Under the pieces are notes generated by a model, which did no database searches, was not told the origin of the DNA, and saw nothing but the letters and a program-made list of their open reading frames with translations. The position numbers and the translations under genes were made by a program. Shown here in pieces: positions 9,776 through 18,153 of a DNA stretch of 64,000 bases (its first letter is position 1; the number at the start of each line of letters is the position of its first letter). The DNA lies in contig NZ_FNDD01000031.1 of NCBI RefSeq assembly GCF_900100015.1, positions 1 to 64,000 of the forward strand, written 5' to 3'. This stretch comes from Vibrio xiamenensis (GTDB lineage Bacteria; Pseudomonadota; Gammaproteobacteria; Enterobacterales; Vibrionaceae).

Positions 9776-10723
9776 TTGAGCAAGCCTTTACGAATTGTCT
9801 TTGCCGGTACTCCCGATTTCGCCGCCCGTCACTTGGCGGCGTTGTTGTCTTCGGAGCACGAGGTGATTGCCGTTTACACCCAGCCAGACCGTCCAGCCGG
9901 CCGCGGCAAAAAACTGACTGCCAGTCCAGTCAAAAATATCGCCCTTGAGCATGATATCGCGGTTTACCAACCAGAAAACTTCAAATCTGATGAAGCCAAA
10001 CAACAACTTGCGGATTTGAACGCCGACCTCATGGTGGTGGTTGCTTACGGCCTATTACTACCTAAAGTGGTATTAGATACACCCAAACTTGGCTGTATCA
10101 ACGTTCACGGTTCGATTCTCCCACGCTGGCGTGGTGCGGCGCCAATTCAGCGCTCAATTTGGGCTGGAGATGAACAAACCGGTGTCACCATCATGCAAAT
10201 GGATGTCGGTTTAGATACTGGCGATATGCTCAAAATCGCCACTTTGCCGATTGAAGCCAGTGACACCAGTGCATCGATGTACGAAAAGCTGGCCGGCCTT
10301 GGCCCAAATGCCTTGATTGAGTGCTTAAACGATATCGCCCAAGGAAACGCCGTCGCCACCAAACAAGACGACAGCCTCGCCAATTACGCTAAAAAGCTAA
10401 GCAAAGAAGAAGCGAAGATTGATTGGTCTGATGATGCTGAGCACATCGAACGCTGCGTGCGCGCTTTCAATCCTTGGCCAATGAGTCATTTTATGGCGGC
10501 CGATAACAGCATCAAAGTATGGCAAAGCCGTGTTGCTGATCTTGGCAGTGACAAGCCTGCAGGTACCATCATTCAGGTAGATAAAAGCGGCATCTATGTC
10601 GCCACCGGCAACGGCGTATTGGTACTTGAGCAACTGCAAATCCCAGGCAAAAAAGCCATGCCAGTACAAGATATATTGAATGCTCGATCGAGCTGGTTTG
10701 AAGTCGGCTCAGTGCTGGACTAA
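9776..10723 (+). CDS. fmt: Methionyl-tRNA formyltransferase
   Basis: Fmt formylates Met-tRNAfMet with 10-formyl-THF for initiation. The 315-residue product begins at a TTG codon preceded by AAGGAAG at good spacing; [19 protein letters not shown] matches the family N-terminus directly. The active-site region [18 protein letters not shown] lies near residue 108. The N-terminal hydrolase fold and C-terminal OB-like tRNA-binding domain are both present. It belongs to the def-fmt-rsmB-trkA-trkH run. Confidence 0.98.
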   Translation: MSKPLRIVFAGTPDFAARHLAALLSSEHEVIAVYTQPDRPAGRGKKLTASPVKNIALEHDIAVYQPENFKSDEAKQQLADLNADLMVVVAYGLLLPKVVLDTPKLGCINVHGSILPRWRGAAPIQRSIWAGDEQTGVTIMQMDVGLDTGDMLKIATLPIEASDTSASMYEKLAGLGPNALIECLNDIAQGNAVATKQDDSLANYAKKLSKEEAKIDWSDDAEHIERCVRAFNPWPMSHFMAADNSIKVWQSRVADLGSDKPAGTIIQVDKSGIYVATGNGVLVLEQLQIPGKKAMPVQDILNARSSWFEVGSVLD

Positions 10724-10745
10724 AACCCTATAGTTAGAACTTTTT

Positions 10746-10771
10746 GAGGGCAGAGATGCCCTCCTGTTTTT
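10746..10771 (+). terminator. Hairpin with T-run between fmt and rsmB (possible attenuator)
   Basis: A perfect 7-bp stem GAGGGCA / TGCCCTC closed by a GAGA tetraloop is followed by CTG and five T. It ends only 12 nt before the rsmB ATG. The 3-nt spacer before the T-run makes it weaker than a standard terminator, so partial termination or processing is likelier than a full stop. Confidence 0.5.
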
Positions 10772-10782
10772 ATGGTGACCTT

Positions 10783-12063
10783 ATGAATGTTCGCGCTGCA
10801 GCGGCTAATGTCCTTTTTCAAGTTGTAGATAAAGGCCAATCACTTTCCAACGTTTTACCCGCGGCTCAACAAACCATCCGCCCTCGAGACCACGCTCTCC
10901 TTCAAGAAATTTGCTACGGAGCTCTGCGTTACTTACCTCGCTTAGAAAGCATTGCTAACCAACTAATGGACAAACCATTAAAAGGTAAACAGCGCGTATT
11001 TCACCATTTGATTCTGGTTGGTATCTATCAACTTAGCTTTATGCGTATTCCACCGCACGCAGCGGTTGGCGAAACCGTCGAAGGCACTAAAGATCTTAAA
11101 GGTCCACGGCTGCGCGGTTTAATCAATGCGGTATTGCGTAACTATCAACGCAACCAAGAGCAACTCGACCAACAAGCGGTCAGTCATGATGCCGGCAAAT
11201 ATGGCCACCCAAGTTGGCTACTGAACTTACTCAAAACCAGCTACCCAGAACAGTGGCAATCGATCGTCGAAGCCAATAACCAAAAAGCCCCGATGTGGCT
11301 GCGTGTGAATCGCCAACATCATACTCGTGAGCAATATCTTGCGCTGCTCGATGCACAAGATATTGAATATCAACTGCACCCACAAGCGCAAGATGCCATC
11401 AAACTGTTATCGCCATGCGATGTTCACTCGCTACCGGGTTTTGAACAAGGTTGGGTATCGGTACAAGATGCCGCAGCGCAATTATCCGTGGATTATCTAA
11501 CCCCCCAAAATGGTGAGCTGATCCTCGACTGCTGCGCAGCACCAGGTGGGAAAACGGCTCATATCTTGGAGCACACTGAAAATACCCAAGTGGTCGCGAT
11601 TGACTGCGACGATCAACGCCTACGCCGCGTACATGAAAACCTTTCACGCCTGAATCTAAGCGCCGAAGTCATTTGCGGTGATGCGCGCACACCAAATCAA
11701 TGGTGGAAAGGTGAACAATTCGATCGTATCTTGCTCGATGCGCCATGTTCAGCCACTGGAGTCATTCGTCGTCACCCAGATATTAAGTGGCTACGACGCG
11801 CTCAAGACATTGAATCATTAGCGAAATTGCAAAGTGAAATCCTCGATGCCATGTGGCAACAGCTTAAACCTGGTGGCACACTGGTGTACGCGACTTGCTC
11901 AATTACGCCGCAGGAAAACCGTCAACAAGTGACCGACTTCCTCGCCCGTACTGACAACGCAACGCTGAGCGGCTCAGAAGTAAGTAATCCAGGCCGCCAA
12001 ATTTTACCGGGTGAAGAAGATATGGACGGCTTCTATTACGCGGTATTAATTAAGCAAGCATAA
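10783..12063 (+). CDS. rsmB: 16S rRNA m5C967 methyltransferase
   Basis: RsmB (Sun/Fmu) methylates C967 of 16S rRNA with S-adenosylmethionine. The N-terminal NusB-like RNA-binding domain (residues about 1-135) is followed by the catalytic Rossmann domain with the SAM loop [14 protein letters not shown], the PC motif [18 protein letters not shown] and the catalytic-cysteine motif YATCS. The ATG at 10783 ([18 protein letters not shown]) aligns with the family N-terminus and gives 426 residues; the upstream TTG at 10744 lies inside the hairpin and is rejected. Confidence 0.97.
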   Translation: MNVRAAAANVLFQVVDKGQSLSNVLPAAQQTIRPRDHALLQEICYGALRYLPRLESIANQLMDKPLKGKQRVFHHLILVGIYQLSFMRIPPHAAVGETVEGTKDLKGPRLRGLINAVLRNYQRNQEQLDQQAVSHDAGKYGHPSWLLNLLKTSYPEQWQSIVEANNQKAPMWLRVNRQHHTREQYLALLDAQDIEYQLHPQAQDAIKLLSPCDVHSLPGFEQGWVSVQDAAAQLSVDYLTPQNGELILDCCAAPGGKTAHILEHTENTQVVAIDCDDQRLRRVHENLSRLNLSAEVICGDARTPNQWWKGEQFDRILLDAPCSATGVIRRHPDIKWLRRAQDIESLAKLQSEILDAMWQQLKPGGTLVYATCSITPQENRQQVTDFLARTDNATLSGSEVSNPGRQILPGEEDMDGFYYAVLIKQA

Positions 12064-12120
12064 CAACACAATCGATGGCGCCGAACTGGCGCCTAAACAG
12101 TGGTAAAAAGAGAAAACGGT

Positions 12121-13497
12121 ATGAAAATCATCATTCTTGGTGCAGGTCAAGTCGGGGGAACACTGGCAGAAAACTTAGTCGGTGAAAACAACGACATCAC
12201 CATTGTCGATAAAGACAGTGAACGCCTGCGCGAACTGCAAGACAAATATGATTTACGTGTTGTGATTGGCCACGCCAGCCACCCGGACGTGCTGCGCGAA
12301 GCGGGTGCCCAAGATGCGGACATGCTGGTTGCGGTAACCAATATGGACGAAACCAATATGGCGGCGTGTCAGGTAGCGTTTTCTCTGTTTAACACTCCCA
12401 ACCGCATCGCGCGAATTCGTTCTCCGCAATATTTGGCCGAGAAAGAAGCGCTGTTTCAATCAGGCGCGGTACCGGTTGACCATTTGATTGCACCAGAAGA
12501 ACTCGTCACCAGCTATATTGAACGTCTGATCCAATATCCTGGTGCGCTACAGGTGGTGAGCTTTGCTGATCAAAAAGTCAGCCTAGTGGCCGTCAAAGCC
12601 TACTACGGCGGTCCTTTGGTTGGTAATGCGCTGTCGGCTTTGCGTGAGCATATGCCGCACATCGACACTCGCGTCGCCGCGATTTTCCGCCAAGGACGTC
12701 CAATTCGTCCTCAAGGCACTACCATTATTGAAGCCGATGACGAAGTATTCTTTGTCGCCGCCAGCAATCACATTCGCTCCGTGATGAGCGAACTACAACG
12801 CCTTGAAAAACCATATCGCCGCATCATGATTGTCGGCGGCGGTAACATCGGCGCCAGCCTTGCCAAGCGTCTTGAGCACACTTACAGCGTCAAGCTTATC
12901 GAACGCAGCTACCAGCGTGCAGAGCGTCTGTCTGAAGAATTAGAAAATACCATCGTATTTTGTGGTGATGCGGCGGACCAAGAGCTGCTGACTGAAGAGA
13001 ACATCGACCAAGTTGACGTGTTCATCGCCCTGACCAACGAAGATGAAACCAACATCATGTCGGCAATGCTCGCCAAACGCATGGGCGCCAAAAAAGTGAT
13101 GGTACTGATTCAACGTGGCGCTTACGTGGATTTGGTGCAAGGCGGTGTAATTGATGTGGCTATCTCGCCGCAACAAGCGACCATTTCAGCGCTGCTGACC
13201 CACGTGCGCCGCGCCGATATCGTTAACGTGTCTTCTTTGCGCCGCGGCGCAGCAGAAGCCATCGAAGCCATCGCTCACGGTGATGAGACCACCTCTAAAG
13301 TGGTTGGCCGCCCAATCGGCGACATCAAGCTACCGCCGGGCACCACGATTGGTGCTATCGTGCGTGGCGAGGAAGTGCTGATTGCTCATGACCGCACCGT
13401 CATTGAACAAGACGACCACGTGGTGATGTTCTTAGTCGACAAAAAATACGTGCCTGACGTCGAAGCTCTGTTCCAACCAAGCCCGTTCTTCTTGTAG
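12121..13497 (+). CDS. trkA: Trk potassium uptake regulatory/NAD-binding subunit TrkA
   Basis: Cytoplasmic gating subunit of the Trk K+ uptake system. The 458-residue protein is a tandem RCK (TrkA_N/TrkA_C) duplication: the first nucleotide-binding loop is [13 protein letters not shown] at residue 7 and the second [14 protein letters not shown] near 239, each followed by a TrkA_C domain. The ATG at 12121 is chosen because [13 protein letters not shown] is the family start; an upstream in-frame start at 12100 adds 7 residues. trkH follows after 11 bp. A GGCGCC inverted repeat at 12077-12093 lies in the gap after rsmB without a T-run. Confidence 0.98.
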   Translation: MKIIILGAGQVGGTLAENLVGENNDITIVDKDSERLRELQDKYDLRVVIGHASHPDVLREAGAQDADMLVAVTNMDETNMAACQVAFSLFNTPNRIARIRSPQYLAEKEALFQSGAVPVDHLIAPEELVTSYIERLIQYPGALQVVSFADQKVSLVAVKAYYGGPLVGNALSALREHMPHIDTRVAAIFRQGRPIRPQGTTIIEADDEVFFVAASNHIRSVMSELQRLEKPYRRIMIVGGGNIGASLAKRLEHTYSVKLIERSYQRAERLSEELENTIVFCGDAADQELLTEENIDQVDVFIALTNEDETNIMSAMLAKRMGAKKVMVLIQRGAYVDLVQGGVIDVAISPQQATISALLTHVRRADIVNVSSLRRGAAEAIEAIAHGDETTSKVVGRPIGDIKLPPGTTIGAIVRGEEVLIAHDRTVIEQDDHVVMFLVDKKYVPDVEALFQPSPFFL

Positions 13498-13508
13498 GTT
13501 TTACGGTC

Positions 13509-14954
13509 ATGGTTAATTTACGCCCGATACTGTTTGTGATCGGTTTGGTGCTCTCCAAGCTGGCGCTATTTATGTATGTGCCCACTCTCGTGGCCTTCTT
13601 TTCTGGTACCGATGGGTTCATTGAGTTTGGAGAGTCGGTGCTGATTACCCACTTTGCCGCATTTTTATGTTTGACCTTAGGGCGAACCAGTAATTTTCGG
13701 CTCAGTGTCCGCGACATGTTTATGATCACCAGCCTCGTGTGGACGATTGCCAGTGCCTTTGCCGCGCTGCCATTTGTGTTCCTTAACCACATTAGTTTCA
13801 CCGACGCTTATTTTGAAACCATGTCCGGCATTACCACGACAGGTTCAACCGTGCTAAGTGGGTTAGACAACATGGCGCCGAGCATTTTGCTGTGGCGCTC
13901 GATATTGCAATGGCTAGGCGGGGTTGGGTTTATCGTAATGGCGGTAGCCGTGCTGCCGATGCTCAACGTCGGTGGAATGAAGCTGTTCCAAACGGAATCG
14001 TCAGATTGGTCGGATAAAAGTAGCCCGCGGGCAAAAACCGTCGCCAAAAATATCGTCGTGGTTTATCTGACCCTCACCATACTGTGCATGATCGGCTATT
14101 TACTCACCGGCATGACGCTATTTGAAGCCATCAACCATTCGTTCACCACATTGTCGACTGGAGGTTACTCAACCTCTGACGGTTCGATGAACCACTTTTC
14201 CAAAGGCGCTCATTGGGTCGCAACGGTATTTATGTTTTTGGGCGGCTTACCGTTCTTACTATTTGTCATGGCAGGGCGCAAACGACGCCCGAGCATCCTA
14301 TTCCAAGATGCCCAAGTCCGTGGCTTCGCTTACCTATTTCTCACCACCAGTTTAGTGGTGGCACTGTGGCTAACCTTCAATGACGGCTATCCATTTATGG
14401 ATGCGCTACGAGTATCGATGTTTAACATCGTTTCGGTCATTACCACCACAGGTTACGGTCTCGAAGATTTCACCGCTTGGGGCGGGCTACCGACCACTCT
14501 GTTCGCATTTTTAATGATGGCAGGCGCGTGTTCTGGCTCAACCGCTGGCGGAATAAAAATCTTCCGTTTTCAAATCGCAATGACCTTACTGCACAAGCAA
14601 ATGATGAAACTTATTCATCCATCTGGAGTCTTTGTACAGAGATACAATAATCGTCCAGTCAACGACGACATCGTTCGTTCCGTTGTGGCATTTGGTATTA
14701 CGTTTTTTATTACGATTATCGCTATTGCAGGTGGATTAAGTGCGATGGGCCTTGACCCTGTCACCAGTATTTCTGGCTCGATTACCGCTGTCGCTAACGT
14801 CGGTCCGGGCATGGGTAACATTATTGGTCCAACCGGTAACTTTGCACCACTGCCTGACGCGGCAAAATGGTTGCTTAGCCTAGGTATGTTAATGGGACGC
14901 TTGGAAATTTTGACCCTACTGGTGCTGTTCTTCCCTGCTTTTTGGCGTCGTTAA
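13509..14954 (+). CDS. trkH: Trk potassium uptake transmembrane subunit
   Basis: Integral inner-membrane K+ channel-like subunit that works with TrkA. The 481-residue, strongly hydrophobic protein contains four pore-loop repeats, visible as TTTGSTVLSG (about residue 110), TTLSTGGYST (about 217), TTTGYGLEDF (about 313) and VANVGPGMGNI (about 430). Length matches E. coli TrkH (483). It is the second gene of a trkA-trkH pair, an arrangement seen in vibrios but not in E. coli. Confidence 0.98.
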   Translation: MVNLRPILFVIGLVLSKLALFMYVPTLVAFFSGTDGFIEFGESVLITHFAAFLCLTLGRTSNFRLSVRDMFMITSLVWTIASAFAALPFVFLNHISFTDAYFETMSGITTTGSTVLSGLDNMAPSILLWRSILQWLGGVGFIVMAVAVLPMLNVGGMKLFQTESSDWSDKSSPRAKTVAKNIVVVYLTLTILCMIGYLLTGMTLFEAINHSFTTLSTGGYSTSDGSMNHFSKGAHWVATVFMFLGGLPFLLFVMAGRKRRPSILFQDAQVRGFAYLFLTTSLVVALWLTFNDGYPFMDALRVSMFNIVSVITTTGYGLEDFTAWGGLPTTLFAFLMMAGACSGSTAGGIKIFRFQIAMTLLHKQMMKLIHPSGVFVQRYNNRPVNDDIVRSVVAFGITFFITIIAIAGGLSAMGLDPVTSISGSITAVANVGPGMGNIIGPTGNFAPLPDAAKWLLSLGMLMGRLEILTLLVLFFPAFWRR

Positions 14955-14963
14955 GGATAGACA

Positions 14964-15527
14964 ATGAAATTATGCTTCGCTTTGGCGGCTCTGCTCGCCA
15001 GCACTAGCGCGTTTGCGGTTCAAACCATTACTCTTGAAGATGGTCGCCAAGTACAACTCAATGATGACTTTACTTGGGAATATAAAGTGACGCCGCTTGG
15101 CCATGACACGGAAGATGCCGTAAACAGTCCGATTGCAGCAACGCCTAGCATTCCTGTTGCGCACAAACACGTTGGCACCAAACTGTCGCTCAAATCCACC
15201 AAGCCAATCATGCAGCTGTCTGACTCAGGCGTGGATATTTTGCTTGGTGCGCCGCGCTATGAAGACGGGGAATTAATCATTCCCACCTCGTTAACCAACC
15301 AAAGCCGCCAATCGGTTATCTTGGTTGCGGTCGAATTAACTTTATCGGATCTATCTGGAAAGCAGATTGACCACCAAACTGTCGAGGTTTGGCAGTCGAT
15401 CAAACGGATGGCGGAAACGTATTTGCGCCCCGAGCAATCCGTCCAAGGACGCGTGATCCGCCTGGCAGCTAAACCCGCGGATCAATACTACTTATCAGCC
15501 AAAGTGGTGGATGTTACCACCCGCTAA
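14964..15527 (+). CDS. Exported DUF3157-like protein of unknown function
   Basis: A 187-residue protein with a clear Sec signal peptide ([18 protein letters not shown], cleavage after AFA). The mature part starts [22 protein letters not shown], a pattern found in DUF3157 proteins of Vibrio and relatives; no function is known. It follows trkH by 9 bp with ribosome-binding site AAGGA, so it may be co-transcribed with trkAH. Its last 4 bp overlap the convergent trhA gene. It is predicted to be periplasmic. Confidence 0.8.
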   Translation: MKLCFALAALLASTSAFAVQTITLEDGRQVQLNDDFTWEYKVTPLGHDTEDAVNSPIAATPSIPVAHKHVGTKLSLKSTKPIMQLSDSGVDILLGAPRYEDGELIIPTSLTNQSRQSVILVAVELTLSDLSGKQIDHQTVEVWQSIKRMAETYLRPEQSVQGRVIRLAAKPADQYYLSAKVVDVTTR

Positions 15528-16177
15528 ATGGGATCAACGAAGTAGTAAATCGCTAGGAAATGACACGCGCATCCCGCAAGCACAAAGCCATGCCAGATCG
15601 CATGATTAAATGGGATGCGCTCAGCGACGTAAAAGATCACCCCTAAGGTATACACCACGCCACCAGCGGCTAATAGTGTCAATCCACCAACATTTAAATG
15701 CACCGCCAATTGATAGATCACGATCAATGACAACCAGCCCATGATCAAATAAGTGACCAGAGATAACTTCTCAAAGCGGTAAATAAACGCCAGTTTCATG
15801 ATGATTCCAAACAGCGCAATCGACCAAATGGTGATCATCAAACCAATCGCCAGCGGCGTTCTCAAACTCACCAATAAAAACGGCGTGTAACTGCCCGCAA
15901 TCAGCAAATAGATCGCACAGTGATCAAAGGTTTTAAGCGCCTTTTTCGCGCGCTGGTAGGGAATAGAATGGTACAGCGTCGAGGCTAAAAACAGCACCAC
16001 GATACTGCCGCCATAAATGCTCATACTGGTGATGGTCAAAGCATCGGCATCATGGTCAACCGCCTTAATCAAAAGCAGGACCAAACCAACGATGCCAAGC
16101 ACCATGCCAAGGCCATGGGTTATTGCATTCGCCACTTCTTCTTTGACGCTATACTCGCTCGATGAGGGTGCCGACAT
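15524..16177 (-). CDS. trhA: Hemolysin III / TrhA family seven-helix membrane protein
   Basis: The 217-residue multi-helix inner-membrane protein belongs to the PAQR/hemolysin III family (YqfA/TrhA). Conserved polar motifs are [12 protein letters not shown] at the N-terminus, ASTLYHS in helix 2, [17 protein letters not shown] and [21 protein letters not shown], with the metal-ligand-like histidines. E. coli TrhA is linked to membrane energetics. The start is the ATG at 16177, which has AGGAG upstream and matches the family N-terminus; an in-frame start at 16225 would add 16 unlikely residues. A perfect 24-bp palindrome at 16227-16250 lies upstream and is a candidate FabR operator. Confidence 0.9.
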   Translation of the reverse strand: MSAPSSSEYSVKEEVANAITHGLGMVLGIVGLVLLLIKAVDHDADALTITSMSIYGGSIVVLFLASTLYHSIPYQRAKKALKTFDHCAIYLLIAGSYTPFLLVSLRTPLAIGLMITIWSIALFGIIMKLAFIYRFEKLSLVTYLIMGWLSLIVIYQLAVHLNVGGLTLLAAGGVVYTLGVIFYVAERIPFNHAIWHGFVLAGCACHFLAIYYFVDPI

Positions 16178-16226
16178 AATCACTCCTGTGATTGGTTTTC
16201 GCGGATTCATCGGCGAGTATGGCATA

Positions 16227-16250
16227 TTTAGCTTACACGTGTAAGCTAAA
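16227..16250. promoter_or_regulatory. Perfect 24-bp palindrome upstream of trhA, candidate FabR operator
   Basis: The sequence reads TTTAGCTTACAC followed by its exact reverse complement. The core AGCTTACACGTGTAAGCT closely resembles the FabR (YijC, TetR family) operator core AGCGTACA-TGTACGCT found upstream of fabA, fabB and, by phylogenetic footprinting, yqfA (trhA) in enterobacteria. It lies 50 bp upstream of the trhA start codon. The palindrome is seen directly; FabR binding is inferred. Confidence 0.7.
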
Positions 16251-16285
16251 AATCAATAACAAATGTGAATCAATTAGAAGCGGAT

Positions 16286-17080
16286 TCAAGAAAAGGTATC
16301 TAAGTAATTCAATACTTTTTCGCCCGCTTCTTTTCCGCTGTCAGTCAATGGAATCACCAACTCTCGCTGCAAACTGCCCGTGCCGAGCAAGCTCGCTAGC
16401 ATACCTTTCATGCCTTCGCGATGACGGTCAATTTCAAACCACAACTTGATATGTTCTTCACTGCGGTGAGCCACGATTTCCAGTTCACGCCAACGGCCAT
16501 GATATGGCCCAGTGGTCGGAACAAATTCGAACTCTTGAACGAAAGGCAGAGCAAAACCATCCACCGCTTCACATTCCACTTGGCGAATACGTAAACCTTG
16601 CTCTTCCATAGCGGTAAAAATGCCATCCATAATCGGATCTGGTCTTACTGTCACCGTGTCCGTATCGGAAGGATCGGCGGCCATGGCGATATCGAGGCCG
16701 GTTTCCAACCACACTTTGGCATCGCCAATCGTGACAGGCGTATTCCATGGCACATCGAGTTCCACTTCAAAATCGCGAGTTTCACCAGGGTGAATTGTAA
16801 AGGCGTAGGGCAGTTTCCAATTGGCAAGGGCATAAGTTTGGTGGGCGCGTCGTGTTGGGCCTCCTGTATGGGGCTCTTTGACATTCATCGACACTTCGCG
16901 AATGTAGCGACAACAAAGCTTAACGTCAATGTTATCAATATCTTGTTCGGTCGAACCACCGTAGACATGAATCGTAAGATTCACGCTTTTTCCCGGATAG
17001 AGGACTTCCTGTTTAAGCACAGAATCCACTTTGGCTGAACCGATACCGAAAGTTGCAAGGGTTTTCTTAAAAAGCGACAT
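16286..17080 (-). CDS. Spo0M-like (arrestin-fold) sporulation-control family protein
   Basis: A 264-residue cytoplasmic protein beginning MSLFKKTLATFGIGSAKVD, the characteristic Spo0M family start, followed by beta-rich arrestin-like sequence (GKSVNLTIHVYGGSTEQDID, LPYAFTIHPGETRDFEVELD). Bacillus Spo0M affects sporulation, but vibrios do not sporulate, so the name reflects the family only; its role here is unknown. A strong ribosome-binding site (AAGGAGG) precedes the ATG. It lies upstream of trhA on the same strand with a 108-bp gap that contains the FabR-like palindrome, so trhA can be controlled separately. Confidence 0.88.
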   Translation of the reverse strand: MSLFKKTLATFGIGSAKVDSVLKQEVLYPGKSVNLTIHVYGGSTEQDIDNIDVKLCCRYIREVSMNVKEPHTGGPTRRAHQTYALANWKLPYAFTIHPGETRDFEVELDVPWNTPVTIGDAKVWLETGLDIAMAADPSDTDTVTVRPDPIMDGIFTAMEEQGLRIRQVECEAVDGFALPFVQEFEFVPTTGPYHGRWRELEIVAHRSEEHIKLWFEIDRHREGMKGMLASLLGTGSLQRELVIPLTDSGKEAGEKVLNYLDTFS

Positions 17081-17212
17081 AGTGACCTCCTTGGAGAAAA
17101 TACCATACTAATCTCGGTGGGAGTCTCAACTCAATGACAGTTTGCGTACAATTTCTGCGTTTGTGTTGATTATATATCGATCAATTTTTCGGATGGTGCT
17201 AATCTTGATTTT

Positions 17213-17358
17213 GATATGTTTTCATATCGGAATCCCCAAGTAATTATTTGGATTGGCGCAAGCCAGAGAGCCACCCTTCACTTGATAATGAAGCTCAACT
17301 CATGATTACTCGGGTTGTAACATCGGCAATGGATATGCCTGACCCGTTAGGTTAACAG
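17213..17358 (+). other. Structured, unassigned leader (candidate RNA element)
   Basis: A chain of inverted repeats: GATATG/CATATC with a TTTT loop (17213-17228), TGGC/GCCA closed by a GCAA tetraloop (17254-17265), CTTCA/TGAAG (17276-17293), and CGGGT/ACCCG (17311-17346) enclosing GGCA/TGCC (17325-17339). It ends directly before a small ORF with its own terminator. A 17-codon ATG frame (17302-17355) lies within it. I do not recognise it as a known riboswitch or sRNA. The stems are short, so an RNA role is inference. The interval 17081-17212 shows nothing else I can support. Confidence 0.4.
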
Positions 17359-17526
17359 ATGCGACCAACATCCGTCAGGTTCTCACACACAAATCGCAGT
17401 GCAATGCGTCGTCGTAGTGGCTTTGCTACTTCGCCTGTCGCAAACAAGTCAGCGCCAATGGCTACTTTGGCAGAGCAATACGCTATTCAAGCGGCCGCTC
17501 AGAAGAAAGTGGTTCAGGCTGCTTAA
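17359..17526 (+). CDS. Small unrecognised ORF (55 aa), tightly followed by a terminator
   Basis: The ATG at 17359 opens a 55-residue frame, arginine-rich at its start (MRPTSVRF; RRRSGF) with a C-terminal half rich in Ala/Gln (LAEQYAIQAAAQKK). The stop is 8 bp before a strong terminator stem, a sign of a genuine short transcript. The second half uses codons common in neighbouring genes, the first 10 codons include rare ones (CGA, AGG), and the ribosome-binding site is weak; an internal ATG at 17404 would give 40 residues. It could be a small protein or the body of a non-coding RNA. I do not recognise a family. Confidence 0.4.
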   Translation: MRPTSVRFSHTNRSAMRRRSGFATSPVANKSAPMATLAEQYAIQAAAQKKVVQAA

Positions 17527-17534
17527 ATTAAAGG

Positions 17535-17556
17535 GCGCAGGAAACTGCGCTTTTTT
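17535..17556 (+). terminator. Rho-independent terminator after the 55-codon ORF
   Basis: Perfect stem GCGCAG / CTGCGC with a GAAA tetraloop followed by six T. It ends a transcript that must start upstream, between spo0M and this point, because the neighbouring left gene is on the other strand. Confidence 0.9.
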
Positions 17557-17633
17557 ATTCTCTTCACGCTTACCTTCCCGTAAACGATCTGATACTTTAT
17601 CGATAAAGACACAACAAAAGTGTGGAGAAAAGA

Positions 17634-17900
17634 ATGCAATGCCATCGAATTGAAGAATTGCTTGAACTGATTGGCCCTGAGTGGCAAAAAGATCAAGAGC
17701 TCAACCTGATTCCTTTTGTCATCAAACTTGCTCAAGAAGCGGGTTACAGCGGACCACTTGAAGAGCTCACCGATGATGTTTTGATCTACCATCTCAAAAT
17801 GCGTAATAGCGCCAAAGATGAAATGATCCCAGGTCTGAAAAAAGACCAAGAAGATGATTTCAAAACCGCCATTTTACGCGCCCGCGGCATCATTAAATAA
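17634..17900 (+). CDS. yihD: YihD family protein (DUF1040)
   Basis: An 88-residue cytoplasmic protein (E. coli YihD about 89) with the conserved stretches [24 protein letters not shown] and [10 protein letters not shown]. Function unknown. The start is the ATG at 17634 after GTGGAGAAAAG; a GTG at 17622 would add 4 residues. In E. coli yihD lies close to srkA and dsbA; here the same neighbourhood is kept with ccoG inserted. A terminator follows at 17919-17945. Confidence 0.92.
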   Translation: MQCHRIEELLELIGPEWQKDQELNLIPFVIKLAQEAGYSGPLEELTDDVLIYHLKMRNSAKDEMIPGLKKDQEDDFKTAILRARGIIK

Positions 17901-17918
17901 CCCATAGACTGACACAAA

Positions 17919-17945
17919 AAGCGCCTAGGCTAGGGCGCTTTTTTT
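17919..17945 (+). terminator. Rho-independent terminator of yihD
   Basis: Stem AAGCGCC / GGCGCTT with an 8-nt loop followed by a run of T. The 208 bp between it and ccoG hold no further gene; an AT-rich stretch at 17980-18060 probably contains the ccoG promoter. Confidence 0.88.
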
Positions 17946-18153
17946 ACGCGTATTTTCGGCGGATTATTAGCAATGCTTTGTTGTTAAAGATTGATAGCCT
18001 TAAACAAATAAAATTTTCATCCGCTGTATACTCAATAAATATCAGCGATCACTAATTTATTGATAACGACACATTACCGAGCAAAGTCAGCCCGCATTAT
18101 CGCAAAGCATGAACGATAGAAATCATGCCGTAATGCCGCACAAGGAGCCTTCA

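Noticed and set aside
12077-12093. GGCGCC/GGCGCC inverted repeat between rsmB and trkA as a terminator
   Set aside because: No T-run follows; kept only as a note under trkA.
17991-18004. TTGAT-N4-TTAAA upstream of ccoG as an FNR box
   Set aside because: Only one half matches the FNR consensus; the second half is too different to call.
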